Below are positions 24,148 to 34,973 of a stretch of DNA of 64,000 nucleotides, piece by piece. How positions within the stretch are numbered: the first letter of the stretch is position 1; each line of letters opens with the position of its first letter. The notes below the pieces were generated by a model. It saw nothing but the letters and a program-made list of their open reading frames with translations. It searched no databases and was not told where the DNA came from. This DNA is from Penicillus capitatus (lineage: Eukaryota; Chlorophyta): assembly GCA_965649825.1 (NCBI GenBank), contig OZ287716.1:1-64000 (forward strand). The letters run 5' to 3'. Position numbers and translations under genes: made by a program.

Positions 24148-25414
24148 ATGCACAAAGGGAATCATTTGGACGACGGACGACACATGACGTCCGCATCGTC
24201 ATGCAGCAGCTGGGATGCCATGCCGGAAATCTATCAAAAGCGAAAAGACATGACAAACGGTGGATCTGAGGAGCCAGTCGATGATGCCGGTCATCGATGG
24301 TCTGCCAAATATCAAAGGGATTCGCCGCCAATGTCTGAACGATCTCTGGATTCCTTACCTCGGAGACCGTCACTTTGGATGAACACTGGCTCCGGTGAAC
24401 AGGTCATCTATCCATTCATACCTTGGTATTGTTGAGATTCGATGGATGGTGGAGGAGGCAGAGGTTGCGCAATTTGACACGATGGTATCCCTTGTAGCTG
24501 AGGTGCAGCACGTGATCGGTCTGAGGGAATCTCTCAAATCAGAGCTGGTGTTTCATGGATACAGTGACGTGGCAGGAAGAATGGGAGATTTGGGAGTCGA
24601 CATCAGAAATGTCACACATTCTCCTTTGCAGATCCACGACATGCAAAGGCCCGTTTCGCGTTCTGCATCTAAGATACATGATACATGGCTGTGCAGGAAG
24701 ACAGGCCGATCAACAGACAGTTTGCTGAATCCGGCAGTGATCCCGCAGGGCTCTCGCATTCCAGATCGTGAAAGAACCGATGTGACAGATGAAGCGCACA
24801 AACGTACACAGGATTCGAGGAAAGCGATCCGACCGAAATCTTCCGTGAGAGCAGCCGTGCATCAAGATGGGTCGAGAATTGCCAGATTCGCTGAGACAGG
24901 ATTTCCATCTCAAGAATCTTATATGAAAGCGATCAGGCACTGTGGAGGAAGGGACCGTGAGCCGAAATCCGAGACAGTACCTTTATTGAGAAGATGGTTA
25001 CCACCGGGACCTTCGAGAATTCCAAAGCCACCGGTCTCGAAAGACAACACCCTTATTTGCAGCGCTGGCAGGCACAGAGATACCTGGCCGAATCACACAG
25101 AAAGCTGCATTCCCCGAGACTCCGATCTCAATCACTCGAATAGCTTCTGCATTTTTACCCAGCAAGACAGCGGTAGCAGCCAGACTCCTATGGCCTGTGA
25201 TCGGCGAGCGGGGAAATCCGCATCCCGTGTGTGATGCTTGCGATGCCGTGATAACAGCACAGACGCTCATGCTTCAGCATTCCATGTCGGTGATCAACAA
25301 ATACATGCAGGGAATAGAGATCAAAATTCGAAAGAGGGTGTCTCTGGTCGAGCACACAAATGAACACTCTCTCTTTCTCGCCGTCCTGAGAATTACGGCA
25401 TAATTAATCGCTAA
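24148..25414 (+). CDS. Hypothetical protein, disordered with C-terminal helix
   Basis: Not recognised. Four exons (24148-24402, 24464-25196, 25258-25337, 25391-25414) give 363 residues in one phase with introns of 61, 61 and 53 nt. The N-terminus is Ser/Asp-rich, followed by a short helical stretch (VAQFDTMVSLVAEVQHVIGL), a long basic, Ser/Arg/Pro-rich region without predicted fold and a C-terminal helix (MLQHSMSVINKYMQGIEI) ending KRNYGIINR. A 733 nt open exon in a region with random stops argues that it is real. The start could be the second Met (24184). It stands head to head with Whirly, about 240 bp between ATGs. Confidence 0.5.
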
Positions 25415-25900
25415 CCAAAAAATACATGTTGCCTTGGAGAAGCTGAAGGAATGTTCATCGTTCGCTCAAGCAAATGGCCAAGTCAAGGTTCAAACATTGT
25501 TTTGAGGTGTCCCTTTTGAACTGATCGGAACCAACAAACTGATTTGTACGCGAACGGCGTGAAAAATCTATTCTAAGTGAACCCTGGGTACGGTTTCCAA
25601 CACCCAGTGGTTGATAATTACCTCAGACCCACCGTTTCGCGCCCTCTGTCTCGTTTACACGTTTCCGACGCGCAAATTTCACAGAGCCCTCTCTTTTCCA
25701 ATAACAAACAAGGTCATGAGTACCGAAGCAATCAATGGAGACATTACTCCGGCGAAAAAGAAGACGCGAAAGCATTCAGTCAACAAATTCGCGCTCTCCT
25801 GTTCACATAACAAGACGCAGAAGACAGAACGAGATGCAAATCCTTCTGCCAATCATCGCCGGAGGGCAAAGTCGAACAGCAACGGTGAGAAAAACGCTCC
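25415..25900. other. Intergenic with a possible upstream coding exon
   Basis: A frame from ATG 25719 encodes a Lys/Arg/Asn-rich peptide (MSTEAINGDITPAKKK...) of about 80 residues that overlaps the start of the next gene in another frame. It could be a 5' exon of the PPPDE gene, but no phase-correct intron of normal size joins the two, so it is left uncalled. Confidence 0.3.
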
Positions 25901-27277
25901 ATGGGGAGGCCCAGCACGCGCTTCGGTCAGCAAGACCACTTTGAGAGAATATGTACAAAAAACTGCCTGACGCATCGGGATGTGTTGTTTCTAGTACATG
26001 CTTTCTTGGATCGCTACGGAAGATTGGAGCACATCCTCAATCACCCGCAAGAGGAGCGGATCTGCTTTATTCATAATCATAAGATTGTCCGCGCGGTGAA
26101 AGTGTACATCAATATCTACCATCTTTGGCAGAGCTGGGTGAATCGTGAGTAGAGCGACCACTTAAGCGTGTCGTTCGATACGGTTTCTTCTAGGAACACT
26201 AAGGAGTGTTGGGCTGGGAGGAGGCTATCATACTGCTATCGAGGTCTTTGGGAGAGAATTTCATTTCGGCTGCTGTCCACAAATCGATGCTGGTATCTTT
26301 GAATCGGTGCCTTTGCACCAGATACAGAGATGTAGAGCAGCCGACAACGATTCTCCGAAGAATGACGCGATCGGTGTGTTCCTCAGCGCACATGATTCCA
26401 TATTTCCTTGGTAACAGGTGACGAAGCCTGGATCGGCACCGAGATGGCTTCACGAATGGGTCCCCTCAAACAAAGACACGTTATTGGTCTGTGGTCAGGC
26501 AGTCAAGCCGATTTTGAGATCTTGCTGCGTCATCTCAAGGAAGAGGTGGGGTCCTCATGTCATGCAAGCTAAGGCGAAATCGGGTGTTCGACAGGGAAAC
26601 TGGAAAGGACTCAATTATCGACTTCTTTCTTTTAACTGCAACCACTTTGTTCGAGATGCTTGTCAAACTTTGCTACAGCATTCAAGACATTTTCATCCAG
26701 CCCGAGGCAAGACCTCATCTGATAGTATGGTAATGAACGATACGGTCGGCTCTCGATGTCCATCAGGCAAGATTCTTAGGTTCCGTCGTATTTGTTCAAA
26801 CTCACGTCATTCTTTAAGTCACGATATATGGCATGTGTGATCGGCGATATTGATGAGTCCGTTATCTCTCTGCCTCCTATATGTTGCTCACGAACTGCAT
26901 GTATGCATAGGGAAGAAGTGCCCCCGACGGTTGAAGAGGAATTCGCGTTTCGAGGCAGAGCACGATTTAGCAAGCCACGAGATTCCCCTTGCTTACGACA
27001 AACCACAAGTGTGTTTGAAATTGGAACAGTCTGTCCCGATGACCCTGTGCCATCAACAAGAAGGCAATCGCTTCCAGAGCTGAGGAACCTACGAATTCAA
27101 GCACTGGAGCGAAAGACAGGAATGCACAAGGGACAGAGAATACCAACAGAGAAGGGATATACATTACTGACGTCATCTGTACACAAAGACTGGCGTTGTG
27201 TGGGTCCTTCAACGTCATTGCCATACACTGTAGAGCACTGTTGCTGCATTCATTTTATTCAGAGCGTGTTCTGGTAG
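25901..27277 (+). CDS. PPPDE/DUF862 thiol peptidase, DeSI-like
   Basis: PPPDE proteins are papain-like enzymes proposed as deSUMOylating or deubiquitinating isopeptidases. Exons 25901-26144, 26194-26373, 26418-26545, 26595-26729 and 26780-27277 give 394 residues. The first strand is VKVYINIYHL, then after a splice GLGGGYHTAIEVFGREFHFG, containing the catalytic His of the family, and later NYRLLSFNCNHFVRDACQTLL with the catalytic Cys in the NCNHF signature. Between them are GTEMASRMGPLKQRHVIGL and SQADFEILLRHLKEE. After the domain the last exon adds about 165 residues of low-complexity sequence. The N-terminus before VKVYI (about 55 residues) and the end of the last exon are uncertain; an internal intron in the last exon is possible. 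Confidence 0.75.
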
Positions 27278-27331
27278 GACTCCATCGAAAAATCAACATG
27301 GGAGAGAACCGAACAATCGACGCTGTTCAGC

Positions 27332-27805
27332 ATGTCGGATTCTGACGCACCCCTCCACAGAAGCGAGATGCATAGCCACTCCACAGTTCTCGTGGACCCT
27401 TTCATTTCTCCGAGAACAGCGGACATGTCTGTCAATGATGCAAGTGCATCATCGCCTTCAAAGGCAAAAGTCGTCCGAACTTCGGGTTCTCGATCCGACG
27501 AGAGACAGTCACGTCTGAGGCGCTCTTCGAGTCTGCAATTTATCGATCCGCCTGCGAGTGCTGCTCCAAGTCCGCGCGCATCAGGACTGAGCCGTCCACA
27601 GCAGCGGCAAAGATCCAGTCGCCGAAAAAAGCACCAGAGTCTTTGGTCAGAATCCGAACATTTGCTGAAGGATGCGTCAATGTTCACAAAGGGGGCTTCC
27701 TTTGGAGAAATCTGCCAAAAAAGAGAAAACACCGTGTTCCCTGATGCGAAGAAGAAACGTCAAGAAGGAACGAACTTGAGTCTACCAGCTCGCTCTCTCC
27801 AATGA
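27332..27805 (+). CDS. Hypothetical low-complexity protein
   Basis: An ATG-initiated frame of 157 residues rich in Ser, Arg and Pro with basic runs (SRRKKH, DAKKKRQE) suggestive of nuclear localisation. No domain is visible. It begins 54 bp after the proposed stop of the PPPDE gene on the same strand, so it may instead be further exons of that gene. The open length alone is moderate support. Confidence 0.35.
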   Translation: MSDSDAPLHRSEMHSHSTVLVDPFISPRTADMSVNDASASSPSKAKVVRTSGSRSDERQSRLRRSSSLQFIDPPASAAPSPRASGLSRPQQRQRSSRRKKHQSLWSESEHLLKDASMFTKGASFGEICQKRENTVFPDAKKKRQEGTNLSLPARSLQ

Positions 27806-28525
27806 ATCCGCTCTGAGTGGAAGACGAAGAAGTCGCCAAGGAAATAACGAATACGGATCTTGCTTAGCGTTTGCAAATAATAATCTGGATCATTGTTAGA
27901 CAACAAGTTCGAAGATTCTCACTGGGTTCTGCTAGGCCAAATCACTTCGCTTTATACATATAGGTTAAGAGCATGTGTACGCGCATGCAGCTGGAGTGTT
28001 TTCTCTTTTTCTTCTTGACATAGGACGGTGATTGCTGGGTAGTCCATTTAAGCTGTCACTGAGGATGAAGTACGAATTTGTGCAATGCCTTTCTGTGATA
28101 CATGTCGCTTTTCCAATCGGCTGATCTATTGGACGCTGTGGAGTGTCTGATTTGTGGCAGGGATTGGAGATATTTGTGACAGGAAGGACATGACGTCGGT
28201 GGGTCTGTTGATTTTGGGATTTATGACTTTTGACTGGCAGATTTGCGCAGAAGTCTTCAGCATCAGGTGGGGCTCCAACGGTTATAATCGTTCCGTGATT
28301 TTTTATGTTTTCCGCTTTCAAAATCTTGGTAAACGTTGTTTGCGATGCAGTTTCGTGTCTTCCGTTTTATTGGTGCTTATTAATTTTCAGTATCATAACT
28401 ATCAAGTGCGACAACAGAGGATGGGGATGACGCTGTCAACGTCACTCTCCTTGAACTGTTGCCAGGCACTGTATTCTTTTGTTACATATCAATTTCCACT
28501 TAGTGTAGCGCAGTTGTCACTCCTT
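27806..28525. other. Intergenic, no supported gene
   Basis: About 720 bp between convergent genes. A plus-strand frame at 28154-28588 is open for 144 codons but overlaps the 3' end of the minus-strand EF-hand gene, is Leu/Ser/Phe-rich and has no domain. Nothing else is seen. Confidence 0.4.
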
Positions 28526-29566
28526 TCATTCCTCCCCATTCGTACAAGACCTGCCAGTGTAAAGGGAGAAGTAATCTGGATCAAGTAACTGGCGCATCAA
28601 GGACTCGTAGTTCAAGAAACCCGTCGCCTCTGGATCGTAGACGTGATACAATGCCAGTAATGAATCGTCGTCCAACTGCATTCCGAACGATTCAGTCATC
28701 ATGCGAAAGTCTTCCAACTGGATCTGCAGAAGATTGGGATGACGACCAAATTATATTGTACGTGTGTTACCAGTCCCGTGTTTTTGTGGTCGTACATTTT
28801 GAAAAGTTTTCGCAGTTTGAACGCATTGTCGTTTGCATTGCCGAGTTTGGCTTCCAGTCTTTCGCGCATGCGTGCCAACATCTTGCCAAGGCGTTCTCTA
28901 TGATATCACTCAAAATCCAACCACTCAAACCGTGCATGCTGTACGCACTGTCCAACTCGGTTGTAAGAGCCGGCGTAGTGATTCTTTAAACAGACGCCTG
29001 GTTGGGATAGATCATAGTTTCGCATGGGGCTTCGAATGCACTTGCTCTCCTCGAACGGAGCATCGAAATCTGTTGCGTACGATGTCCGAAAGGCGTCAAT
29101 GCGACGGTCGCCTGGACAGCACCAGTGCACGCGATCTGCGGTCTCTCCATGACGTCTGTGCCTTACCGAGTGACACGCTGCTCTTCGGTGGAAGAAACGG
29201 ATCGCGCTTTGCCGTGTGCTGAAGATTCGGCCAGAGATTTTCGGGTCGCGCTTTGCGTCCAACGTCTGGTTGATTGCATGGATCATCCGAATGCGCTTCC
29301 GTCTTTCGGAAGCATTGCGTGCGATTCAATATAAAGCTACCCTCTTCCGGCTGTCGACATTCTTTCTGGCACAGAATCGGCGTCTTCTTGAATGTTTCTT
29401 TGACCCCCTCGACGTATCCGGTATATCTACAGGGCGATCGAAATGCGGCGTCCATTTCGTATCGACGGTACCCCGGAATCTTCCATTCGGTATCCGTAAA
29501 GGGTAGTTTCGTCGTCGACATCCTGCGTCGAAGAAATCGATCGCCCTCTGCTGTGATGCATGACAT
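28526..29566 (-). CDS. EF-hand pair protein, possibly ciliary (EFHB/CFAP21-like)
   Basis: Four exons (29566-29167, 29111-28949, 28897-28771, 28723-28526) give 296 codons. The N-terminal two thirds are a Pro/Arg/Tyr-rich region of the kind common in microtubule inner proteins (WKIPGYRRYEM, GRKARPENLWPN, IDAFRTSYATDFDAP). The C-terminus has two EF-hand-like units: KLRKLFKMYDHKNTGLIQLEDFRMM and ALYHVYDPEATGFLNYESLM. The first loop DHKNTGLIQLED is close to canonical; the second (DPEATGFLNYES) lacks some acidic ligands, so calcium binding is not assured. The resemblance to the ciliary EFHB family is my inference from domain order only. Start may be Met at 29521. It is head to head with the SR gene, 102 bp between ATGs. 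Confidence 0.65.
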
Positions 29567-29668
29567 GTCCTGTCACGTCATCGCCCTAAAATGAAACCTT
29601 CTGCTCATTCTCTCCACCTTCGCTTTTGAAAAGTCGCGGTTCACATTGCTCGAGCCTTCGGTCACGTT

Positions 29669-30858
29669 ATGTCGGACGATACCGTCGCGGTATGTCTCGT
29701 CGTCGCGTTTTTCCTTCCACTGTGTCTCGTTGTCATCATGTCTTTGACTTTTCTCGTCGTCCAGGTTTTCTGTGGAAACTTCGAATACGATGCGCGTGCA
29801 AGGGAGATAGAACGCTTGTTCGAAATCTACGGTCCCATCGACAGGGTCGAGATGAAAACCGGTGAGACATTCTTCCTTTCTTCTACACGTCGTAGTCCAT
29901 CAATCAACCGAGACATGAATCCCTTTTCGTTCACACACACGCACTCACTGACTGTCCACAATCCACGTTCTGTCCTCCTTTCCATTCATGCACTCAATCA
30001 ATCAATCAATCACACAACACTCGCATTTAAATCCATCCTCTTCCCTGTCACGAAAGGACAGGTGTACTGTCAACAATGGACGATGTCATGCATCAGTGTT
30101 TTCATTGCTGTTGTCACAGGATTTGCATTTGTCTACATGAAAGATAGGAGAGACGCTGAAGATGCCATTCGTCGACTGGACGGGTAAGTCTATCCGTTAT
30201 GCACAACCTGCATCTACCATCCATCCATTCATCCACCCACTCGCACGCATTCAGATGCGAATTTGGAGGAAAGAGACGTATCCTGAGAGTGGAATTTGCA
30301 AAGGTGATACCGTTGCTGTTATGCTTATCTCTTGATGTGACACTTGTGTGTTTTTTTTTCAATGTAGGCAAAGACAGACAGTCGCCGTCGGGCATCGACA
30401 CCTTCCAATACTCTCTTCGTCGTCAACTTCGATGCACGAATGACCCGGGAGCGTGATCTGGAAGATCATTTTGAGAAATACGGCCGTCTGCTGCGTGTCA
30501 ATATCCGGCGCAACTATGCCTTCGTGCAGTACGAGACCGTGGAGGAAGCCACAGAGGCGCTAAAGCATACAGATGGCATCAACTTCATGGGACGCCCACT
30601 GACAGTGGAGTACTGCATCAATGATGAAAAGAAGGCGCGGCGATCTCCTCCGCCTTATCGTCGGCCGTCACCTCCTCGCTTCAAGTACGTGCGAACGACG
30701 CAGGTCATACGATGTGGCACCGCAGTGCAAACAGGTCTTCGCCTCGTGGCTCTCCCGTCTATCGAAGATATCGATCGAGATCTCGATCCGGAACGAGATC
30801 ACCAAGCCCCTTTCGTCGCAGTCGTAGCAGGACGTTTTCTCCGGAACCCAGATACTGA
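29669..30858 (+). CDS. RS31: Plant RS-type SR splicing factor (RS31/RS40-like)
   Basis: Two-RRM SR protein of the plant-specific RS subfamily acting in splice-site choice. Six exons (29669-29689, 29765-29861, 30120-30183, 30255-30303, 30368-30684, 30726-30858) give 226 residues. RRM1 starts VFCGNFEYDARAREIERLF and has GFAFVYMKDRRDAEDAIRRLDG; RRM2 has NTLFVVNFDARMTRERDLEDHF and RRNYAFVQYE. The C-terminus is an RS domain with RRYRSRSRSGTRSPSPFRRS, read only if a 41 nt intron at 30685-30725 is removed. The start MSDDTVAVFCGNFEY needs removal of a 75 nt intron after a 21 nt first exon. Intron 2 (29862-30119) is 258 nt, far longer than others, and stays open in frame, which suggests regulated retention. 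Confidence 0.92.
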
Positions 30859-32174
30859 AGCACATCTTGCTGATTGAAAGCTGCTGATGCGTTTGTGAAG
30901 TGACGACGTGTTTTTTGACGTGTCTTGTATCTATCTGGAAGAGATTTGCGCGTTTGTGCTGTCGTCGTTTTTTCCGGATCACTCGATCTCTGCAACGTTC
31001 CACGGGCATTGGCGTCTTCTTCACGCCTTCTGCCTAAATTTGAGTTGCTATAACAAAACAGTGCATAGTTAGAGGCACGTTCAGCAAAGTGCACGCACGC
31101 TGTTCGCGTTGGAAAGATGCACACAGTCACCTACGAAAGTGATCGGCATAAGGAACCTTGCCACACATGCATATGCATATCTCCTCGGTTCACGTGGTAT
31201 AGGACACAATGATTACCGCTGAACTGTGGGACGAGTGGCTCACAGAAGGCGTGGAATATGAAATAATAATGAACGCGAGTTCGCATTTCTCGTGGACAGG
31301 GACACTGGCTGTGTCAATAGAGATACGGAGCGCAAGACAGACACAAAGTGAGAGAGACTCCTGCGTAGACGGGTTTCTGTGACCCTGAGAACCAAAAGTA
31401 TTGTCGTCAGTTCTGTGTGGACATTACGTCCAAAGACCTGCGGATGACGATGTCAGTTTCGTCGTCTGCCCGAAGTTATGTCCCGCGTCGAAATATTCAA
31501 ACAGATCTCTCAAAGAAAATTCAAATTCAGGGGTACGCAACCAACAGTCTCTTGGCAATGCGCCGTTCTGCTTCGAGACAGATGCGGGTCCGCCAACTAT
31601 TCTAGAAATAAGCTTATTGAGCAGTTAGTCTTGAACATGATTCTTACAAGGTGTGTACACCAATACTTAAACACACACGAGAATGGCACATCGTCGAGAC
31701 GAAAGACGGTAGATCGGTGCTCGATTCTGCTATTTCTCAGTCTTTGTCCATGCATAAGAAGGTCGCAGTGAAGTTTTTTGTCTAGCGATTTTCGTTATCG
31801 GTGGACGAACTCGGTAATAGCAGTGTATTAATTCCAAGAATCAATAGTGTGACAAACCACGGGAGCGATTACACATCGAAGACGGTGTCCAGGACTGACG
31901 CCGTCTCTATGTCCAACATTTCTGTCCGAGAATCTTCAAAGTGATGTATTTGTTTCCGGGAATGAAGTCGCTGAGATGCAAACGTCTTGTCTTTATGACT
32001 GTCTTTCTTGTCGGTTCAGTGCGAGACATATGGCAAAGTGATTCTTTCAAAGAAACGTATACCTCACAGCGCAGCCGATCATCCGCATTAGATTAGACGA
32101 GTTACGTATGCATTGTCAACGCTGAACCCCCAACCGAGTGTGTATCGCCTTTTTCGTCTGTTTAGCACTGCAAC
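30859..32174. other. Largest gene-free interval, no supported feature
   Basis: About 1.3 kb between two plus-strand genes. Frames are short on both strands, no pair can be joined to a recognisable protein, and no repeat or structured RNA stands out. An unidentified non-coding RNA or a divergent small gene cannot be excluded. Confidence 0.4.
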
Positions 32175-33934
32175 ATGAGTAACAAACTTGAGTATTCGGA
32201 AAGGGTGCTGTCGAATCCCGCCGGCGGATCTATTGAGGTTCATGCGAGCCGCAGACTGTCTTGCACGTCTTCTTCTCTCTGCAGTTGCGCATTAAGGAAT
32301 TTCGTAAGTTCAAACATCAAGACATGTTTCAGAACGAACCCTTTGAGCTCGGCGGTGTTCAATGGTACCTTGGCATCCATCTTTGACTCTTCCTCAATGT
32401 ACCATCTGCAGGAGACTGTTATTGTTTCGTCTTTGGGAGTTGTCGGAGACAGGTCCGAATAACGAGAAACTCATGGCGCGCCTGCTGCCGTGCACAAACG
32501 CTACTCTTGACTGCGAATACAACGTTTCTTTCCGAAACCGACAGGACCCTTCGAAGTGTCATTCTGAGACAGGTGGCATGATATTCATCGCCATCTACTT
32601 GACATGGGTGTCTCTGTCAGTCGAATGGTATATCACCAATGCTTACGCCACTCGGCTGTGGGCCTGGTCACACACAGACCTCGTAGATTATCAAGATATT
32701 GTCGAACCTGGGTCCGGATTTCTCTTAGAAGGAACTCTGGTTGTGTCGGCAGAGATAAGGAGAATCATAACGAGGCAAGATGAGTTAGAAAATTTGTTCA
32801 ATACGTTGACGATGGAGACGGATCTGACTCTCTGCAACATCGAGTTCATTGGACTGCCGACGATTCTCGATCGGATGGATCACAAGAAGACCTACGGCAT
32901 TGCCTCGACCTCCAGGAAAAGAATGCGTGTCGTCCACGCTGCCTCGACGCTCAATGTCTTACTGAATGTTCGTTAATCTTCGATGGTCGGTCGCTCTGGA
33001 AGTTTGCAATGCGTGTAGGAAGTGCCCTGCCGTGTCTGGCTTTGCGATCAGTCTCCGAGTGGGAAAGTCTTCATACGGCATTGCCTCAACAAGATGCCGG
33101 AGACGATAACACTCCGCGACATTGCTGAAGTCCGCGGTGATGGGCAACTGTGGGCTCTGCTGTATGTAGAGCACGATCTGAGTGAAACCCGTCGGCCAGT
33201 AAGTGACAATACCTCGATGATCTTCTGCAAGCTATACGATCCGGAAGCGTCAACTCTGACCTTCATCGGACATATCTTGATTGACGGAGACAGACGGTGC
33301 TTCAACCTCTTCTCCGAAATCGCCGATCTTGCTGCTTTGTCTACTGGAACGAAGTTCAACCTGTACCTTGAGATGGGCGAGCTGAGCGTCAAAGAGATCA
33401 CGAATCCTTTCGAATCTCTCGACGGAGTAAGCGATCTGCCAGTGGAGGAAATAAAGACGATCTCCTTTCTAGAATGGATTGGTCTCTGGTTCGGTCATCG
33501 TGATCCGTCTCAGAGAGGGAGAGGAGGAGGTATCCGAGGTGACCGTACAAAACGAGCTCTGCCTCATCTATGCCGAGGGTCTGGGTCTATCCGACGATGG
33601 AGAAGAGATAGAGGACTATGCGCCGGAACCGACAGCCGAGGTGTGCCGATCTCTGTCAGATGCACTCGAGCTGTTCTGGTGTCGCAGACGTCTGAAGAGG
33701 AGGAGGACGATGACGCGAATCTGTGCGTCGTCTGCCTATTTCAGCCCAGGACAGCAGGTTTTGTGCACGGAACATCGTATGCACTCTCATGCCCTCTTCT
33801 CATTTCCATCTCATGCCTCCAGGATGCATCGCTGTGTATGTGAGGATTGCGCAAAGCAGATTAATCAAACAGCAGATCCAAGATGCCCCATGTGTCGTGC
33901 CGAGATTCAGCACACTATTTTTGAAATGTTTTGA
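32175..33934 (+). CDS. MATH domain - USP7-like UBL region - MDM2-type RING fusion protein
   Basis: Eight exons (32175-32237, 32285-32364, 32412-32572, 32621-32967, 33019-33426, 33473-33640, 33688-33776, 33823-33934) with introns of 46-51 nt give 475 residues. Residues 22-148 form a MATH/TRAF domain: LRIKEFRKF, FELGGVQWRLLLF, then WAWSHTDLVDY and GFLLEGTLVVSAEI. Residues about 218-375 match the ICP0-binding ubiquitin-like part of USP7/plant UBP12: CRVWLCDQSPSGKVF and MIFCKLYDPEASTLTFIGHIL, closing with GSVIVIRL. An acidic linker (TSEEEEDDDA) leads to a C-terminal RING at 422-463 with spacing C-x2-C-x10-H-x4-H-x3-C-x2-C-x11-C-x2-C, the MDM2 pattern, and a 12-residue tail to the C-terminus. The cysteine peptidase that separates MATH and UBL parts in USP7 is absent. 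Probable E3 ubiquitin ligase; partners unknown. Confidence 0.85.
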
Positions 33935-34973
33935 CAAGAGAATGCGTTCTGCATGTGGGGAGAAGCACATCCAAGAGAATTGGATTTCCTTTCCAGTCAC
34001 AAGGATCGTCGCGTTATCTGGTCGCATGTGAAATGCGAATTGCGTGGGACAACCGACGAATGAGTTTTATCCAGTGAAATGACTCAACTGTTATTCCTTC
34101 CTTGCATTGTGTCGTGTACTTTGACACTTCTAAGTTTTTGACTGTCATGTTGCCAGTTCTGAAGTGTTATCTGTTCTTAAGTGTTATTTATGTTCATGAA
34201 AAACAATGACAAAAATTTTCATCCTGTGATTTGCGACTTAGACCTTTTCGCATCGCCCGAAGGGCATACCCAATCGTCAGTCGTCGAAATGGGCGTTTGC
34301 ATTGAATGCAGTTGTATCCGACTGGACGCGTCAAGTTGAAACGACGCCGCTGTTCCTTTTGCGTCCAAGAGGGACATGAACGCAGAGATATGTAATTGGA
34401 GTATCGACGACTGTGGGCAGAGCATTCTTGAAAGTGCCCATACCCGAGTGCGTCATGTACATCTGTCACGTCATCGAATGCGCAGCCAAATGACTTCAAA
34501 AGACGGTGGCAAGTCGGCGAAATACGCGCAAAGATGTAGCACAGCCTAGGTCCGATCCTCCGTGATAAGAGCAACGCATTCCATCGGAATTCCGCCGCAG
34601 AAATGAAATACATCGACACTCGAACCAGTAAATACTTTTGTTGAAAACGAGTGATTCGTGTTATCCTCTCTTTTAATGAATTCACACATTGCGCAATCCA
34701 CAAGGGTCTGTGATCCACACGGCGACGACTGCGCGCGCGTGTGTCTATCCAACACACACTCTCTCTCAAAGAAAGGCTCGTATATGCTAGAGTTTCGAGA
34801 TGAAAGAAAACGGCCGTGTGCCTGAGTACGGCAGCCTCTTGCTTCTGCCGTCTTTGGGAGAGTCGTCACCGAGTACAATTTATGCATCTGCAAAGCGGCT
34901 GATTCGATTTTGGATCGACCATTGTGTTGTCGAGTGTGACTCTTGACGAACACCGTGTATGTCAACGACCAGC
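33935..34973. other. Intergenic with an unassigned minus-strand frame
   Basis: About 1 kb before the kinesin gene. A minus-strand frame at 34194-34769 is open for 191 codons, Arg/Ser/Cys-rich, with one CIQCKRPF pair; it starts at a non-ATG-supported position and overlaps other frames of similar length. I cannot connect it to a family and leave it uncalled. Confidence 0.35.

Noticed and set aside
28154-28588. 144-codon plus-strand frame rich in Leu, Ser and Phe
   Set aside because: It overlaps the antisense last exon of the EF-hand gene, has no domain and no splice-consistent neighbours.
34194-34769. 191-codon minus-strand Arg/Cys-rich frame
   Set aside because: Overlaps two other frames of similar quality, no recognisable domain, and composition does not favour it. 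Kept as a note in the intergenic entry.
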